A DNA stretch of 64,000 nt, from contig JBFLYC010000001.1 of assembly GCA_040756735.1 (NCBI GenBank), positions 62,001 through 126,000 on the forward strand. The letters run 5' to 3'. The position numbers and the translations under genes were made by a program. Position 1 is the first letter of the stretch. Every line of letters begins with the position of its first letter. Shown piece after piece: positions 33,769-42,240 of this stretch. The notes beneath the pieces were generated by a model. That model was not told the origin of the DNA and searched no databases. It worked only from the letters and a program-made list of their open reading frames with translations. This DNA comes from JBFLYC01 sp040756735. GTDB lineage: Bacteria; Bacillota; DSM-16504; Desulfitibacterales; Desulfitibacteraceae.

Positions 33769-34552
33769 TTTTTTCACCTCCTTCGTCATTAGCTAAGTTT
33801 ATCTCTTTCTTTTTATTGTTATCTTTACTTATAGCGTTATCTTCCAAAGGTTTTTGTGCAGGTTCAGGGCTTTTAATATCACTAAGTCCTTCCAGAAGCT
33901 CTCTGGGCCTACCTTCCATTTTCGGACCACCTTGAACTCTTTCTAGTGTCTCACCAACAACTTCTGCTAACAATACTGCAAAAATACCTGAAAGAACAAT
34001 TACATCAAATACACCGCCGCCACCGATGGCTACCGTTCCTCTTACACCTCTTGTCAAAAGATAACCAAGGTTTATAAAATCAAGAACCAGAACACCAATT
34101 GTGGCTGCAATAAATGCCCCACGCCTAGACCTGCCTACTAGATATGCTATACCACCTGCAACAATGGGATATACATATAGAGGATCAACAAAGTCGCGTC
34201 CTACCTGCCAGGGGTCGCCACCCATGAGAACACTGTTAACAAGATAAACAGCTCCTGCAGTTGCAGCAATAGCAAATACTGTTCGTAATACTTCCTTTCT
34301 TGTTCCTGATTTACTTAAAACATATATTGCAACTCCAATTGGAACAAAAAAACCTCCCACATTCATCGACCCATCAACATTTGCAAAAGGTACTGGAATA
34401 TCAATAAAACTACCTACGATTAGTGCTCCAATAATTATAAGAGCTGCTTTATCTGTCAATCTCATTCTGTCTAGGACCCTATGTGCAAGTCCAAAATAAA
34501 TTAAAACTGCAACTATAAGGAGAACAATCATTCCTATTGGAAATCTTTCCAC
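33758..34552 (-). CDS. DUF1614 membrane protein
   Basis: About 264 residues with 6-7 membrane helices, opening with FPIGMIVLLIVAVLIYFGLA and the conserved HRVLDRMRLTDKAAL segment of DUF1614. DIPVPFANVDG and GGVFDVIVLSGIFAVLLAE are further family marks. The last 60 residues are a charged, probably cytoplasmic tail. GTG 34552 is favoured by AAGGAG nine bases upstream; a longer frame from ATG 34624 lacks a ribosome site. Its stop overlaps spoIIP, so the two are co-translated. Function is unknown; context suggests sporulation. Confidence 0.8.
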   Translation of the reverse strand: MERFPIGMIVLLIVAVLIYFGLAHRVLDRMRLTDKAALIIIGALIVGSFIDIPVPFANVDGSMNVGGFFVPIGVAIYVLSKSGTRKEVLRTVFAIAATAGAVYLVNSVLMGGDPWQVGRDFVDPLYVYPIVAGGIAYLVGRSRRGAFIAATIGVLVLDFINLGYLLTRGVRGTVAIGGGGVFDVIVLSGIFAVLLAEVVGETLERVQGGPKMEGRPRELLEGLSDIKSPEPAQKPLEDNAISKDNNKKKEINLANDEGGEKNDN

Positions 34553-34630
34553 TTTCTTTAACTCCTTCCTAGGATAGTATTCTTTTCGTTTATGGTTCCC
34601 TTGGAAATTAGTTAATATACTCATGAAAAG

Positions 34631-34658
34631 AAAAAAAGAGCCAAGTGGTTGGCTCTTT
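34631..34658 (-). terminator. Rho-independent terminator after gltP-like gene
   Basis: AAAGAGCCAA-GTGG-TTGGCTCTTT (34635-34658) followed on the minus strand by TTTTTTTC. It lies 21 bases past the symporter stop and separates it from the DUF1614-spoIIP unit. Confidence 0.85.
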
Positions 34659-34678
34659 CAAGATTTGTTAAAATATCT

Positions 34679-35908
34679 TTATGTTGCAATGGACCTTTCT
34701 GGCGTTTCGATCTGTCTGTCATATTTTGCTTCGGTAGCATCAACAACTACTGCAGCTACCGCATCACCTGTAATGTTAACAGTAGTACGCGCCATATCGA
34801 GTATTCTATCTATTCCAGCTACAAGAGCAATTGCCTCAAGGGGTAAATTCACTGAAGTCAGCACCATAGTTAACATGATTAAACCAGCGCCAGGCACGCC
34901 AGCTGCGCCTATAGATGCCAATGTACCAGTCAAGACAATTGTTAACTGTTGTCCCAAAGTTAAATCCAGGGCATATACTTGGGCTACAAATAGTGCAGCA
35001 ACCCCCTGATACACAGCAGTACCATCCATATTTACAGTTGCTCCTAACGGAAGTACAAAACTGGATGTTGACTTGGAAACTCCAAGGTTTTCTTCTGTAC
35101 ACTTAATGGTTGCAGGCAGAGTTGCAGCACTGCTGCATGTAGAGAATGCAATTAACTGTGCAGGAAATATTCCTTTGTAGAACTCTGGCAATGATAGTTT
35201 AGTAAATCCTTTGAGAGCAGCAGTATAAACGATTAGCACATGCAAAATTGCACCAAGGTACATGGCGCCTATTACTTTACCCAATGGCCACAATACAGAT
35301 GGACCATGGGCAGCTGCCACAGGTAGAATAAGGGCGAATACGCCATAAGGTGCAACCTGCATAACCATACCTGTTATTTTGTACATTATCTCGGCAAAGC
35401 TTTCAAAAAAACTTCTTACAGGCTCTGCTTTTTTCCCAACTAGAGATATGGCTACACCAATAAAGAGGGCAAATACAATAATCTGCAGCATGGACATATC
35501 AACCATTGCTTGAAAGGGGTTTCGAGGGATAATATTAATGAATACGTCAGCTATAGCCGGCGCTTCACGTCCAGCGTATTGGGCATCAACTGGCAGAACA
35601 AGCCCGCTGCCAGGCTTAATTATATTTGCCAGTAATAAACCGATGATAATTGCAAAGAAAGTTGTGATAAGATAAAATCCAATGGTTTTTCCACCAATTC
35701 TGCCTAATTTTTTGATGTCGCCTGTGCTTGCAGCTCCCACCACTAAAGAAGATAATACCAAGGGCACAATTACCATCATGATTAAACGAATAAAAATATC
35801 CCCAAAAGGTTTAATATAAGTTCTAGCGAATTCAACTTGCCCCTGCATAAACAAACCCAATACAATACCAACTATCAAACCAATAAGTATCTTTGTTGGT
35901 AGCCGCAT
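34679..35908 (-). CDS. Dicarboxylate/amino acid:cation symporter (GltP/DctA family)
   Basis: A 409-residue member of the DAACS family with the usual eight membrane helices and two re-entrant loops. Serine-rich loop FSTCSSAATLPATI (near residue 255) and the NMDGTA motif (near 290) are the sodium/substrate sites; GAAGVPGAGLIML forms the second loop. It imports glutamate, aspartate or C4-dicarboxylates with protons or sodium; the Asp/Arg specificity residues cannot be called by eye. It is monocistronic: an inverted repeat lies upstream at 35940 and a terminator downstream. Confidence 0.94.
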   Translation of the reverse strand: MRLPTKILIGLIVGIVLGLFMQGQVEFARTYIKPFGDIFIRLIMMVIVPLVLSSLVVGAASTGDIKKLGRIGGKTIGFYLITTFFAIIIGLLLANIIKPGSGLVLPVDAQYAGREAPAIADVFINIIPRNPFQAMVDMSMLQIIVFALFIGVAISLVGKKAEPVRSFFESFAEIMYKITGMVMQVAPYGVFALILPVAAAHGPSVLWPLGKVIGAMYLGAILHVLIVYTAALKGFTKLSLPEFYKGIFPAQLIAFSTCSSAATLPATIKCTEENLGVSKSTSSFVLPLGATVNMDGTAVYQGVAALFVAQVYALDLTLGQQLTIVLTGTLASIGAAGVPGAGLIMLTMVLTSVNLPLEAIALVAGIDRILDMARTTVNITGDAVAAVVVDATEAKYDRQIETPERSIAT

Positions 35909-35939
35909 AGAAACCTAACACCTCCATAGTAATTATTTG

Positions 35940-35965
35940 CTTGTATAATTTTTACATAATACAAG
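35940..35965. repeat. Inverted repeat upstream of the symporter gene
   Basis: CTTGTAT and ATACAAG (7 bases each, 12-base spacing) lie about 32-57 bases before the symporter start, in a place fitting an operator. The rest of the 145-base gap is AT-rich without a clear promoter call. Confidence 0.35.
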
Positions 35966-36052
35966 TTATTAAAATATATACTACAAGGAGTTAATAAATT
36001 CCTTTATTTATTACGAATAAATATAGTAAAAGTAGTCAATAAATGTTAAATA

Positions 36053-37090
36053 CTATCTTGTTTCAATCCATTGTTTCATGTTGCCTATTATTACATGAGG
36101 CGCTTCATGCAACTGCCTTATATTTTCACAGCCCATTAAAAACATTCCCTTTTTAAAGTCGTTATGCCAGACAGTAAGCATATCAACCAAGTCGTTTTCA
36201 CCACATGGAGATTGAACAGATCTATAGACAAATGGGTGAGCCGCAGCTGTACACTCTGCTCCTAGAACCATGCTCTTTAACATATGTAAACCGTTGCGTA
36301 TTCCTCCTGATGCTATGAGCTTTATTGGCAAGCGTGTCTTCTTAACTTCCAATAATGAGGCAACAGTCGGTATTCCCCAATTTTCCAGAGAGGTTTTGTT
36401 TGACTTATAGTTCCTTTCTTCTTCGATTTTAATAAAATTTGTACCACCAGCTCCGCTAATGTCAAGCCACCTTGCTCCCAATTCATAAAAAACACCAGCG
36501 GTTTCTTTGGATATGCCAAAACCTACCTCTTTTAATATAACTGGAACTGGGCAAGCTGCTATTATTTCTGCAATATTCTCTTTCCATACAGAAAAGTGCC
36601 TGTCACCTTCGAGCATAAATATTTCTTGAGCTGCATTAAGGTGAATCTGCAAGGCATCTGCTTGCAGCATCTCTACTGCCTCAATGGCAGAACTCTTATC
36701 TATTCCTGCTCCCACATTAGCAATAAGTAATCCTTTTGGATGATATTTTCTAGCAATCTTAAAAGTATCTGCTGTAAATGGCATTTCTAGCGCTGAACTT
36801 TGTGAACCAACAGCCATTCCTATGGAAAAATGATTTGCAATGGTAGCCAGCTTTTTATTGATTTCTCCGGCTTCTTTTGGCCCCCCAGTAATAGCATTAA
36901 TTATCAAGGGGAAAGACAGAGTCTTTCCCCAGATAGTCTGAGATGTATCTATTTTTTCCCAATCCACAGAGGGTAATGCCTGATGAATTAGGTAAACATC
37001 ATCAAAGCCTGTTTGAACAGGCCCATCAGATAGTTTGCAGGAAATGCGCAAATGGTCCATTTTTCTTTCTAATCGATTATTAGTGTTCAT
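36053..37090 (-). CDS. fni: Type 2 isopentenyl-diphosphate delta-isomerase
   Basis: A 345-residue FMN enzyme that interconverts isopentenyl and dimethylallyl diphosphate. FPLIINAITGGPKEA near residue 60, VGSQSSALEM, IHLNAAQEIF (Gln/Glu site), KEVGFGIS and ASGGIRNGLHMLKSM (phosphate/FMN site) are conserved. Start ATG 37090 overlaps the end of ispH-S1 by 11 bases; the enzyme that makes its substrates is thus the next gene upstream and the two are co-translated. In organisms with the MEP pathway the isomerase is optional because IspH yields both products. A 145-base gap follows before the symporter. Confidence 0.94.
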   Translation of the reverse strand: MNTNNRLERKMDHLRISCKLSDGPVQTGFDDVYLIHQALPSVDWEKIDTSQTIWGKTLSFPLIINAITGGPKEAGEINKKLATIANHFSIGMAVGSQSSALEMPFTADTFKIARKYHPKGLLIANVGAGIDKSSAIEAVEMLQADALQIHLNAAQEIFMLEGDRHFSVWKENIAEIIAACPVPVILKEVGFGISKETAGVFYELGARWLDISGAGGTNFIKIEEERNYKSNKTSLENWGIPTVASLLEVKKTRLPIKLIASGGIRNGLHMLKSMVLGAECTAAAHPFVYRSVQSPCGENDLVDMLTVWHNDFKKGMFLMGCENIRQLHEAPHVIIGNMKQWIETR

Positions 37091-39269
37091 GGCGTTTTAA
37101 AAGATCTCCATACAAATCACCTAAAGTAACCCCGCTTTCATTCGCTGCTGTTACTTCTTCTCTTTTTTCTTGCTTCTTTTTAGAGGTAATTGGCTTTTGT
37201 TGTTTAGCTTCTTTTATACTTAAACTCATTCTTTGTGCACCAGTATCTACATTTAATACCTTGGCTTCTATGATTTCTCCAATAGATACCACATCTTCTG
37301 CTTTTTCAACATGATCAGTGGACATTTGAGAAATATGAACTAATCCTTCTACACCTGGTTCAACTTCAACAAAGGCGCCAAATGGGGCTATTCGAAGTAC
37401 CTTTCCTTTTACCACAGATCCTACAGGATAATTCTTTGCTGCATTCTTCCAGGGATTCTCCTTTAATTGTTTTAAACCCAAAGATACTTTTTCATTATTT
37501 CTATCAATACCTAATATCATTACATCAATTTCCTGACCCTCTTGTAAGATATCCCTAGGATGGTCCACTCTACCCCAAGATATTTCTGATACATGGAGCA
37601 GTCCGTCAACACCTCCAATGTCCACAAAAGCACCAAAGTCTGTAATGCGTCTGACTACCCCGTGTCTAACCTGTGCTTCTTCTAGACTATCCCACGTTTG
37701 CTGTTTTTGTTTTTCATATTCTTCATCTAAAACAATTTTTTGAGAAAGAACGACTTTATTTTTCCCCTTGTCAAGCTCAATTACTTTAAGCCTTAATTCT
37801 TTACCTATATATTCTTCTAACTTTTCAACATATCCTCTTTCCACAAGCGATGCAGGGACAAAACCTCGTATACCTACATCAACAAGTAATCCTCCTTTTA
37901 CCACCTCAACTACTCGGCCGTTAATAACTATATTGTTCTTAAAAGCATTTTGTAGATGTTCCCATGCTCTACGCCTATCTGCACGCTTTTTTGATAATAT
38001 TGGATGACCATCTTCATTTTCTGGCTTAATTACATAAACTTCTATCTGGTCGCCAGGCTTAAGATCGTGTAAAGCCTCATCTTCATTAAAACTAATTTCA
38101 CCTTTAGGTATAATACCTTCGGATTTTCCACCAACTCCTACTATAATTTCATTATCAGTTATTTGTACTATTGTACTAGTAATAATATCTCCCTTTTTCA
38201 GAGATATGACGCCGTTGTCTGATAGTTCTGAGCCAGTGGCTGGAGTATCTTCTTCTCTTGATTTATCAGTTGAAGCTTCTTCTGGAACAGCCGATGGGTG
38301 TTCAACATCATCCGGCTTAGAAGGAGCATTGTTCATGTCGTGAATGTCATGTTCCTCTTGTTGCCCCAGGGCATTTCCTGAAACATCCTCTATACCTTTC
38401 TGAACACTCTGTTCGTCTTGAGAAACCTCTGAAACTTTCTCTTCGTTAAATTCAGTCATCTTCATCACTACCTCCTCAATAATCCAATCTGGGGTTGAAG
38501 CGCCTGCAGTAATCCCTACTTTTCTTATGCCGTAAAACATTTCAGGTGACAACTCTTGGGCAGTCTCAACATGATAAGTTGGCGTGCCAAGATCTTGGCA
38601 TAATTCAGTTAATTTATTAGTGTTGGCGCTATTGCGACCCCCAATCACAACCATCATGTCAACTAAAGGAGCTAATTCTTTAGCAGCTCTTTGTCTTAAA
38701 CTTGTAGCACGACAGATGGTATTGTGCACTTCAGTATTTTTACTTTTTGCTTTTATAACCTTTACAACATTGTAAAATACCTTTTCAGGCAAGGTTGTCT
38801 GGGCTAAAATGCCTACATTTTTCATGTCTGGAAGGGCCATAGCTTGTTCTGTATTTTCAACAATGTGAGCATTGTTTGCCCAACTTTTGATACCTTTTAC
38901 CTCAGGATGGTTTTCATCTCCAACAATAACTATTTCGTATTTTTTTTTTGCTAAATCTTGTGCTATTTTCTGAGCTCTTTGCACAAAGGGACACGTCCCA
39001 TCAACTACTTTTAATTTTTTTTTATTAGCCTTTTCTATGTCACTAGGACCTACGCCATGTGACCGAATAATTACCGTGGATTCATCAGGAATATTATCTA
39101 CTTCATCCGCAACCTTTACTCCTAATTTATCCAACATACTAATAACCTGAGGATTATGTATCATTTGCCCTAAAGAAAAAGTATTATTACTGGCGTTTTG
39201 AACTGCCAGGTTGATAGCCCTTTTTACACCGAAACAGTAACCTGCTTCCCTGGCAAGTATTATTTCCAC
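37080..39269 (-). CDS. ispH: Fused HMBPP reductase (IspH) and ribosomal protein S1
   Basis: A long fused protein (about 729 residues from GTG 39269; a TTG start at 39368 would add 33). The N-terminal IspH part has the three iron-sulfur cysteines in GYCFGVKRA, DGTCPFVQR and NTICRATS, and makes IPP and DMAPP in the last MEP step. A 75-residue acidic, Ser/Glu-rich linker follows. The C-terminal half has four S1 RNA-binding repeats, the last two of high-quality type (ITDFGAFVDIGGVDGLLHVS and IAPFGAFVEVEPGVEGLVHI). Such IspH-S1 fusions are known from Clostridia. GTG 39269 is preferred because IspH proteins usually begin there and AGGAG stands 13 bases upstream. Confidence 0.93.
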   Translation of the reverse strand: MEIILAREAGYCFGVKRAINLAVQNASNNTFSLGQMIHNPQVISMLDKLGVKVADEVDNIPDESTVIIRSHGVGPSDIEKANKKKLKVVDGTCPFVQRAQKIAQDLAKKKYEIVIVGDENHPEVKGIKSWANNAHIVENTEQAMALPDMKNVGILAQTTLPEKVFYNVVKVIKAKSKNTEVHNTICRATSLRQRAAKELAPLVDMMVVIGGRNSANTNKLTELCQDLGTPTYHVETAQELSPEMFYGIRKVGITAGASTPDWIIEEVVMKMTEFNEEKVSEVSQDEQSVQKGIEDVSGNALGQQEEHDIHDMNNAPSKPDDVEHPSAVPEEASTDKSREEDTPATGSELSDNGVISLKKGDIITSTIVQITDNEIIVGVGGKSEGIIPKGEISFNEDEALHDLKPGDQIEVYVIKPENEDGHPILSKKRADRRRAWEHLQNAFKNNIVINGRVVEVVKGGLLVDVGIRGFVPASLVERGYVEKLEEYIGKELRLKVIELDKGKNKVVLSQKIVLDEEYEKQKQQTWDSLEEAQVRHGVVRRITDFGAFVDIGGVDGLLHVSEISWGRVDHPRDILQEGQEIDVMILGIDRNNEKVSLGLKQLKENPWKNAAKNYPVGSVVKGKVLRIAPFGAFVEVEPGVEGLVHISQMSTDHVEKAEDVVSIGEIIEAKVLNVDTGAQRMSLSIKEAKQQKPITSKKKQEKREEVTAANESGVTLGDLYGDLLKRHEH

Positions 39270-39348
39270 ATCTAAATTTACACTCCTGTTCTTTTTTATA
39301 TATTTTGTGGTATTTTCCAAAACATTATTTATCTTTCGTGAAAAATCT

Positions 39349-39948
39349 TTAAATTCCTGCCAGTTCAATTAAAATTTGCTCTTTAATATTGTTAGTAATT
39401 TCCTGAAGTTCCTTTGACGTCAGCTTTCGCTCTTCCATATCATCCCAATAATAGGGATTCCCAACTGCAACCTTAAAAGGCCTAAACCATCCTCTAGAAA
39501 ATATTTTAGAAGTACCTTGAAGGGCTACAGGGACAATTGGTGTTTTTGACTTGGCAGCTATCAGTACAGCTCCTAACTTAAACTCACCCAGTTCTCCTGT
39601 TCTAATTCTTGTCCCTTCTGGAAACATACCCAAGACATCTCCCCTTTCTAGAACCTCTGCTGCGGCTCGCAAGGCTGCCCTATCTGACTTTTTCCTATCT
39701 ACAGGAAATGCCCCAAGTCCTCTTAGAATACTTGAAAATACGGGTATTCTGAATAATTCAGCCTTAGCCATAAAATACACCTGTCTTTTACTTATTACTC
39801 CCAGAACAATTGGATCCCAGTAACTCACATGATTAGAAATAATTATAATTGGCCCGGTTTCCGGTATTCTTCCTATTCCGGTCACCTGCCACCTACAGAG
39901 ATATTCAAAAATAAAATAAAACAGCTTTTTCAATACTGAGTAGAGCAC
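39349..39948 (-). CDS. plsC: 1-acyl-sn-glycerol-3-phosphate acyltransferase
   Basis: A 199-residue membrane-associated acyltransferase that makes phosphatidic acid. NHVSYWDP (NHX4D catalytic motif) lies near residue 36, FPEGTR (acyl-acceptor site) near 110 and PVALQG near 143. The N-terminus has a hydrophobic segment for membrane contact. Start GTG 39948 follows GGAGGGTGA. Its stop is 80 bases before the preferred ispH start. The preceding cmk stop is three bases away. The cmk-plsC-ispH-S1 order is common in Firmicutes. Confidence 0.94.
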   Translation of the reverse strand: MLYSVLKKLFYFIFEYLCRWQVTGIGRIPETGPIIIISNHVSYWDPIVLGVISKRQVYFMAKAELFRIPVFSSILRGLGAFPVDRKKSDRAALRAAAEVLERGDVLGMFPEGTRIRTGELGEFKLGAVLIAAKSKTPIVPVALQGTSKIFSRGWFRPFKVAVGNPYYWDDMEERKLTSKELQEITNNIKEQILIELAGI

Positions 39949-39951
39949 TTC

Positions 39952-40608
39952 TCACCCTCCTTTGACAATTCTCAGTATGATATCAGTAACTTCTTCTGGG
40001 GTAAGATTGGTGGTATTGATGGTAAGGGCATCATCAGCTTTAATTAGTGGAGATATTTTCCTTGAACTGTCAAGATGATCGCGCTTCTCTAATTCTGACC
40101 TTACTTTAACCTTATCAATGCTGAACCCTTTTAAAATCATTTCTTGATAACGTCTTTCCACTCTTTCATTTAAGGAAGCATCTAAAAAAAATTTAAATTC
40201 AGCATTTTGTAGTACACAACTTCCGATATCTCTACCGTCCATGACAACACTATGCTGCTGAGCTATTTTACGTTGGCAAGCAACGAGCTTTTCTCTGACA
40301 CTTTTTATGCTTGAAACATGAGAAACGTATTTGCTCACTGCTGGTGTTCTGATTAACTCAGTAACATTTTCGCCATCCATGTACACTTCTTGTGGTTCAC
40401 CTTGTTTTAAAATGATGCTTGTTTCCTCTGCAATTTTTGATACTGCATTTTCGTCATTTATTGAAATACCAGATCTAAGTATTTTAAGAGTAAGAGCCCT
40501 GTACATAGCACCTGTATCTATATATAGATATTCTAGTTTTTTTGCTAACATTCGTGCTACCGTACTTTTTCCGGCTCCTGCAGGACCATCAATAGCTATA
40601 CTAGGCAC
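39952..40608 (-). CDS. cmk: Cytidylate kinase
   Basis: A 218-residue kinase that phosphorylates CMP and dCMP. AIDGPAGAGKSTVARML (P-loop) is at the N-terminus, IDTGAMYRA follows, and VMDGRDIGSCV and FFLDASLNERVERRYQE mark the NMP-binding and lid regions. Start GTG 40608 follows AGGAATAATCTT. It overlaps the end of the DAHP-synthase-domain gene by 13 bases, so translation is coupled. Full length. Confidence 0.96.
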   Translation of the reverse strand: MPSIAIDGPAGAGKSTVARMLAKKLEYLYIDTGAMYRALTLKILRSGISINDENAVSKIAEETSIILKQGEPQEVYMDGENVTELIRTPAVSKYVSHVSSIKSVREKLVACQRKIAQQHSVVMDGRDIGSCVLQNAEFKFFLDASLNERVERRYQEMILKGFSIDKVKVRSELEKRDHLDSSRKISPLIKADDALTINTTNLTPEEVTDIILRIVKGG

Positions 40609-40823
40609 AAGATTATTCCTCCATAATTAACATATTTTTCAACACCGGTCATATGCTTAATATTTAATTCATCTATTTTAAGGTCAACATCTTCTCCAGC
40701 AACATCAAATATTGCCCTTGCATAGGATTGTATTCTATGAAAAGTAAGTTTTGCATCTTGAAGTTTATCATTAATTGCTTCCACATGTTCTTCATCAATT
40801 CCAGGTTTCATTACTACGAGCAA
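40596..40823 (-). CDS. Stand-alone N-terminal domain of DAHP synthase (ferredoxin-like)
   Basis: Only 75 residues. The start (VVMKPGIDEEHVEAINDKL) and the pattern ending TGVEKYVNY match the ferredoxin-like regulatory domain that stands at the N-terminus of AroF-type 3-deoxy-7-phosphoheptulonate synthases. The catalytic barrel that should follow is absent; after GGIILCLV the frame stops and cmk begins. TTG 40823 has a strong GGAGG seven bases upstream, so it is still translated. It may be the remnant left by loss of the barrel, or a retained regulator that binds aromatic amino acids (inference). The next gene upstream is chorismate mutase. Confidence 0.72.
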   Translation of the reverse strand: MLVVMKPGIDEEHVEAINDKLQDAKLTFHRIQSYARAIFDVAGEDVDLKIDELNIKHMTGVEKYVNYGGIILCLV

Positions 40824-40860
40824 GGAAAAACCTCCCTTGAAATGTCATATACTAGGTAAA

Positions 40861-41226
40861 CTATTCTTTTACTAGATCAGGTCTTAATATTTTAGCTCTT
40901 TTTAAATAAACATGTTGAATTTGATCTTGTGTTTTGTTAGTGTTGACATGCATTAATACTTTTACCAATTTGTCAGGGCTCCCAATCACTGGAATTTCCA
41001 TACTACAAAGTAATGGAACATAAGTCCAACCCAGTTTTCTTGCGGCAGCTGCAGGAAAACATACATCCAAATCATTGGTAACAGTAAAGATTACACTTGT
41101 TATATCCTCTGTTGCTATTTCGTTTCTTTCAACCATCTCTATTAATAATTGACTGGTGGCTTTAAGTATCTCCTCAGAGGTATTGTTTTCAACAGATATT
41201 GCACCCCTTATTCCACGTACATACAT
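40861..41226 (-). CDS. aroH: Chorismate mutase, AroH class
   Basis: A 121-residue monofunctional enzyme converting chorismate to prephenate. It follows the Bacillus AroH pattern: VRGIRGAISVENNT at the N-terminus with the catalytic Arg, SVIFTVTNDLDVCFPAAAAR in the middle, and VPLLCSMEIPVIGSP. The C-terminal HVYLKRAKILRPDL carries the conserved Tyr and Arg. It begins two bases after the hutP-like stop. The DAHP-synthase domain follows 37 bases downstream. Confidence 0.95.
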   Translation of the reverse strand: MYVRGIRGAISVENNTSEEILKATSQLLIEMVERNEIATEDITSVIFTVTNDLDVCFPAAAARKLGWTYVPLLCSMEIPVIGSPDKLVKVLMHVNTNKTQDQIQHVYLKRAKILRPDLVKE

Positions 41227-41228
41227 GA

Positions 41229-41642
41229 TTAATTCACCGCACGATGTGCTATTCCAATACTAATCTCGTCCAAATGAACTAGCCCAATTCCAAAAAACAC
41301 AGCCACAGTCAAATGGTCATCTTTTCGTGCTATACCAATTTTGCCACCTACATTTAAGCCTATAGCTTTTGGCATTATTTGGGATAAAGCCTCACGTGTT
41401 GCACCAGCCACAGAGCCTTCATCGGCATGGGTGTCTTTGATAACACCTTCCCTCTTAGCAGCTACTACTGTACGTTCAATAATTTTTTTTATTGAATTAA
41501 TGAATTCTCCGCCATAGTCAACAGCAGCTGCCCGAATTCCCATTTGTTGGTATTTGTTTTTAAGAGTTTCTTCTTCTTGCCTGCTATCGGAAATGGCCAT
41601 TTGAATAGCAACTACAGTTACTTGTTTACTACCTACCTTCAT
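41229..41642 (-). CDS. HutP family RNA-binding regulator
   Basis: A 137-residue protein related to HutP, the Mg- and histidine-dependent RNA-binding antiterminator of the Bacillus histidine-utilisation operon. DEGSVAGATREALSQIMPKA and GLVHLDEISIGIAHRAV align with the core of the family, but the ligand residues cannot be judged without a model. No hut genes are in the window. It lies next to aroH. Homologues of this form are common in Clostridia and their targets are unknown; a role in controlling the aromatic or isoprenoid genes is a guess. ATG 41642 follows AGGAG. Confidence 0.8.
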   Translation of the reverse strand: MKVGSKQVTVVAIQMAISDSRQEEETLKNKYQQMGIRAAAVDYGGEFINSIKKIIERTVVAAKREGVIKDTHADEGSVAGATREALSQIMPKAIGLNVGGKIGIARKDDHLTVAVFFGIGLVHLDEISIGIAHRAVN

Positions 41643-41707
41643 AGCATTTTCTCCTTTTCTTTCTAAGGTTGTTATTGACTTACCATTTCAAATATTAAGG
41701 AATCTAT

Positions 41708-42196
41708 CTAATTTAATGGATTAGTGAATTCAACATTTATCGAAAGATTTTCAGTGGGAGGAATATTAATAAATGTTTGAGACAATGGATAAGAAACCTG
41801 CCCTGTTACAGAGACAATTTCAAAAGTCAATTCACGCTCATAAAAACTTGTATCAATAAACAGCCTGTCTCCGTGTTTAACAATTACAGTGACTTTACCA
41901 TTTCTAAAGTCAGCTATTTCATTTTCATTTATGTATAAAACAGCCTTTGGTAAAGAAAAAAAATCTTTGCTTTCAATTGTAATAGTTGATAAGTGGCTGC
42001 TCTCTACAGAGACCGCTCTTGATTTAGGAAATTGACTTAAATAAGTATCTTGTACTTTCTCATAATAACTTGTATCCCAAATATAATAATACCACTCAAG
42101 GTTAGTTATTGAATAGATTAAGAATATTAAAAGTCCACAACATATAAATATTTTTGATAATACAGACGCAATGTTTCTTTTTGGGTTTGGCACCAC
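41708..42196 (-). CDS. Membrane-anchored hypothetical protein
   Basis: A 162-residue protein with one membrane helix near the N-terminus (IFICCGLLIFLIYSITNL, residues about 16-33) after a basic start, so the C-terminal 125 residues face outward. The outer part is rich in beta-strand-like sequence and Ser/Thr (STITIESKDFF, KVTVIVKHGDRLFIDTSF) and may form a small Ig-like or beta-sandwich domain. I recognise no family. Start GTG 42196 follows AGGGGG. It lies between the flavoprotein and the hutP-like gene; no clear functional hint. Confidence 0.65.
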   Translation of the reverse strand: MVPNPKRNIASVLSKIFICCGLLIFLIYSITNLEWYYYIWDTSYYEKVQDTYLSQFPKSRAVSVESSHLSTITIESKDFFSLPKAVLYINENEIADFRNGKVTVIVKHGDRLFIDTSFYERELTFEIVSVTGQVSYPLSQTFINIPPTENLSINVEFTNPLN

Positions 42197-42240
42197 ATTA
42201 ATCCCCCTGCATAATATTTTCTTGATAAAATGTTATGCAG

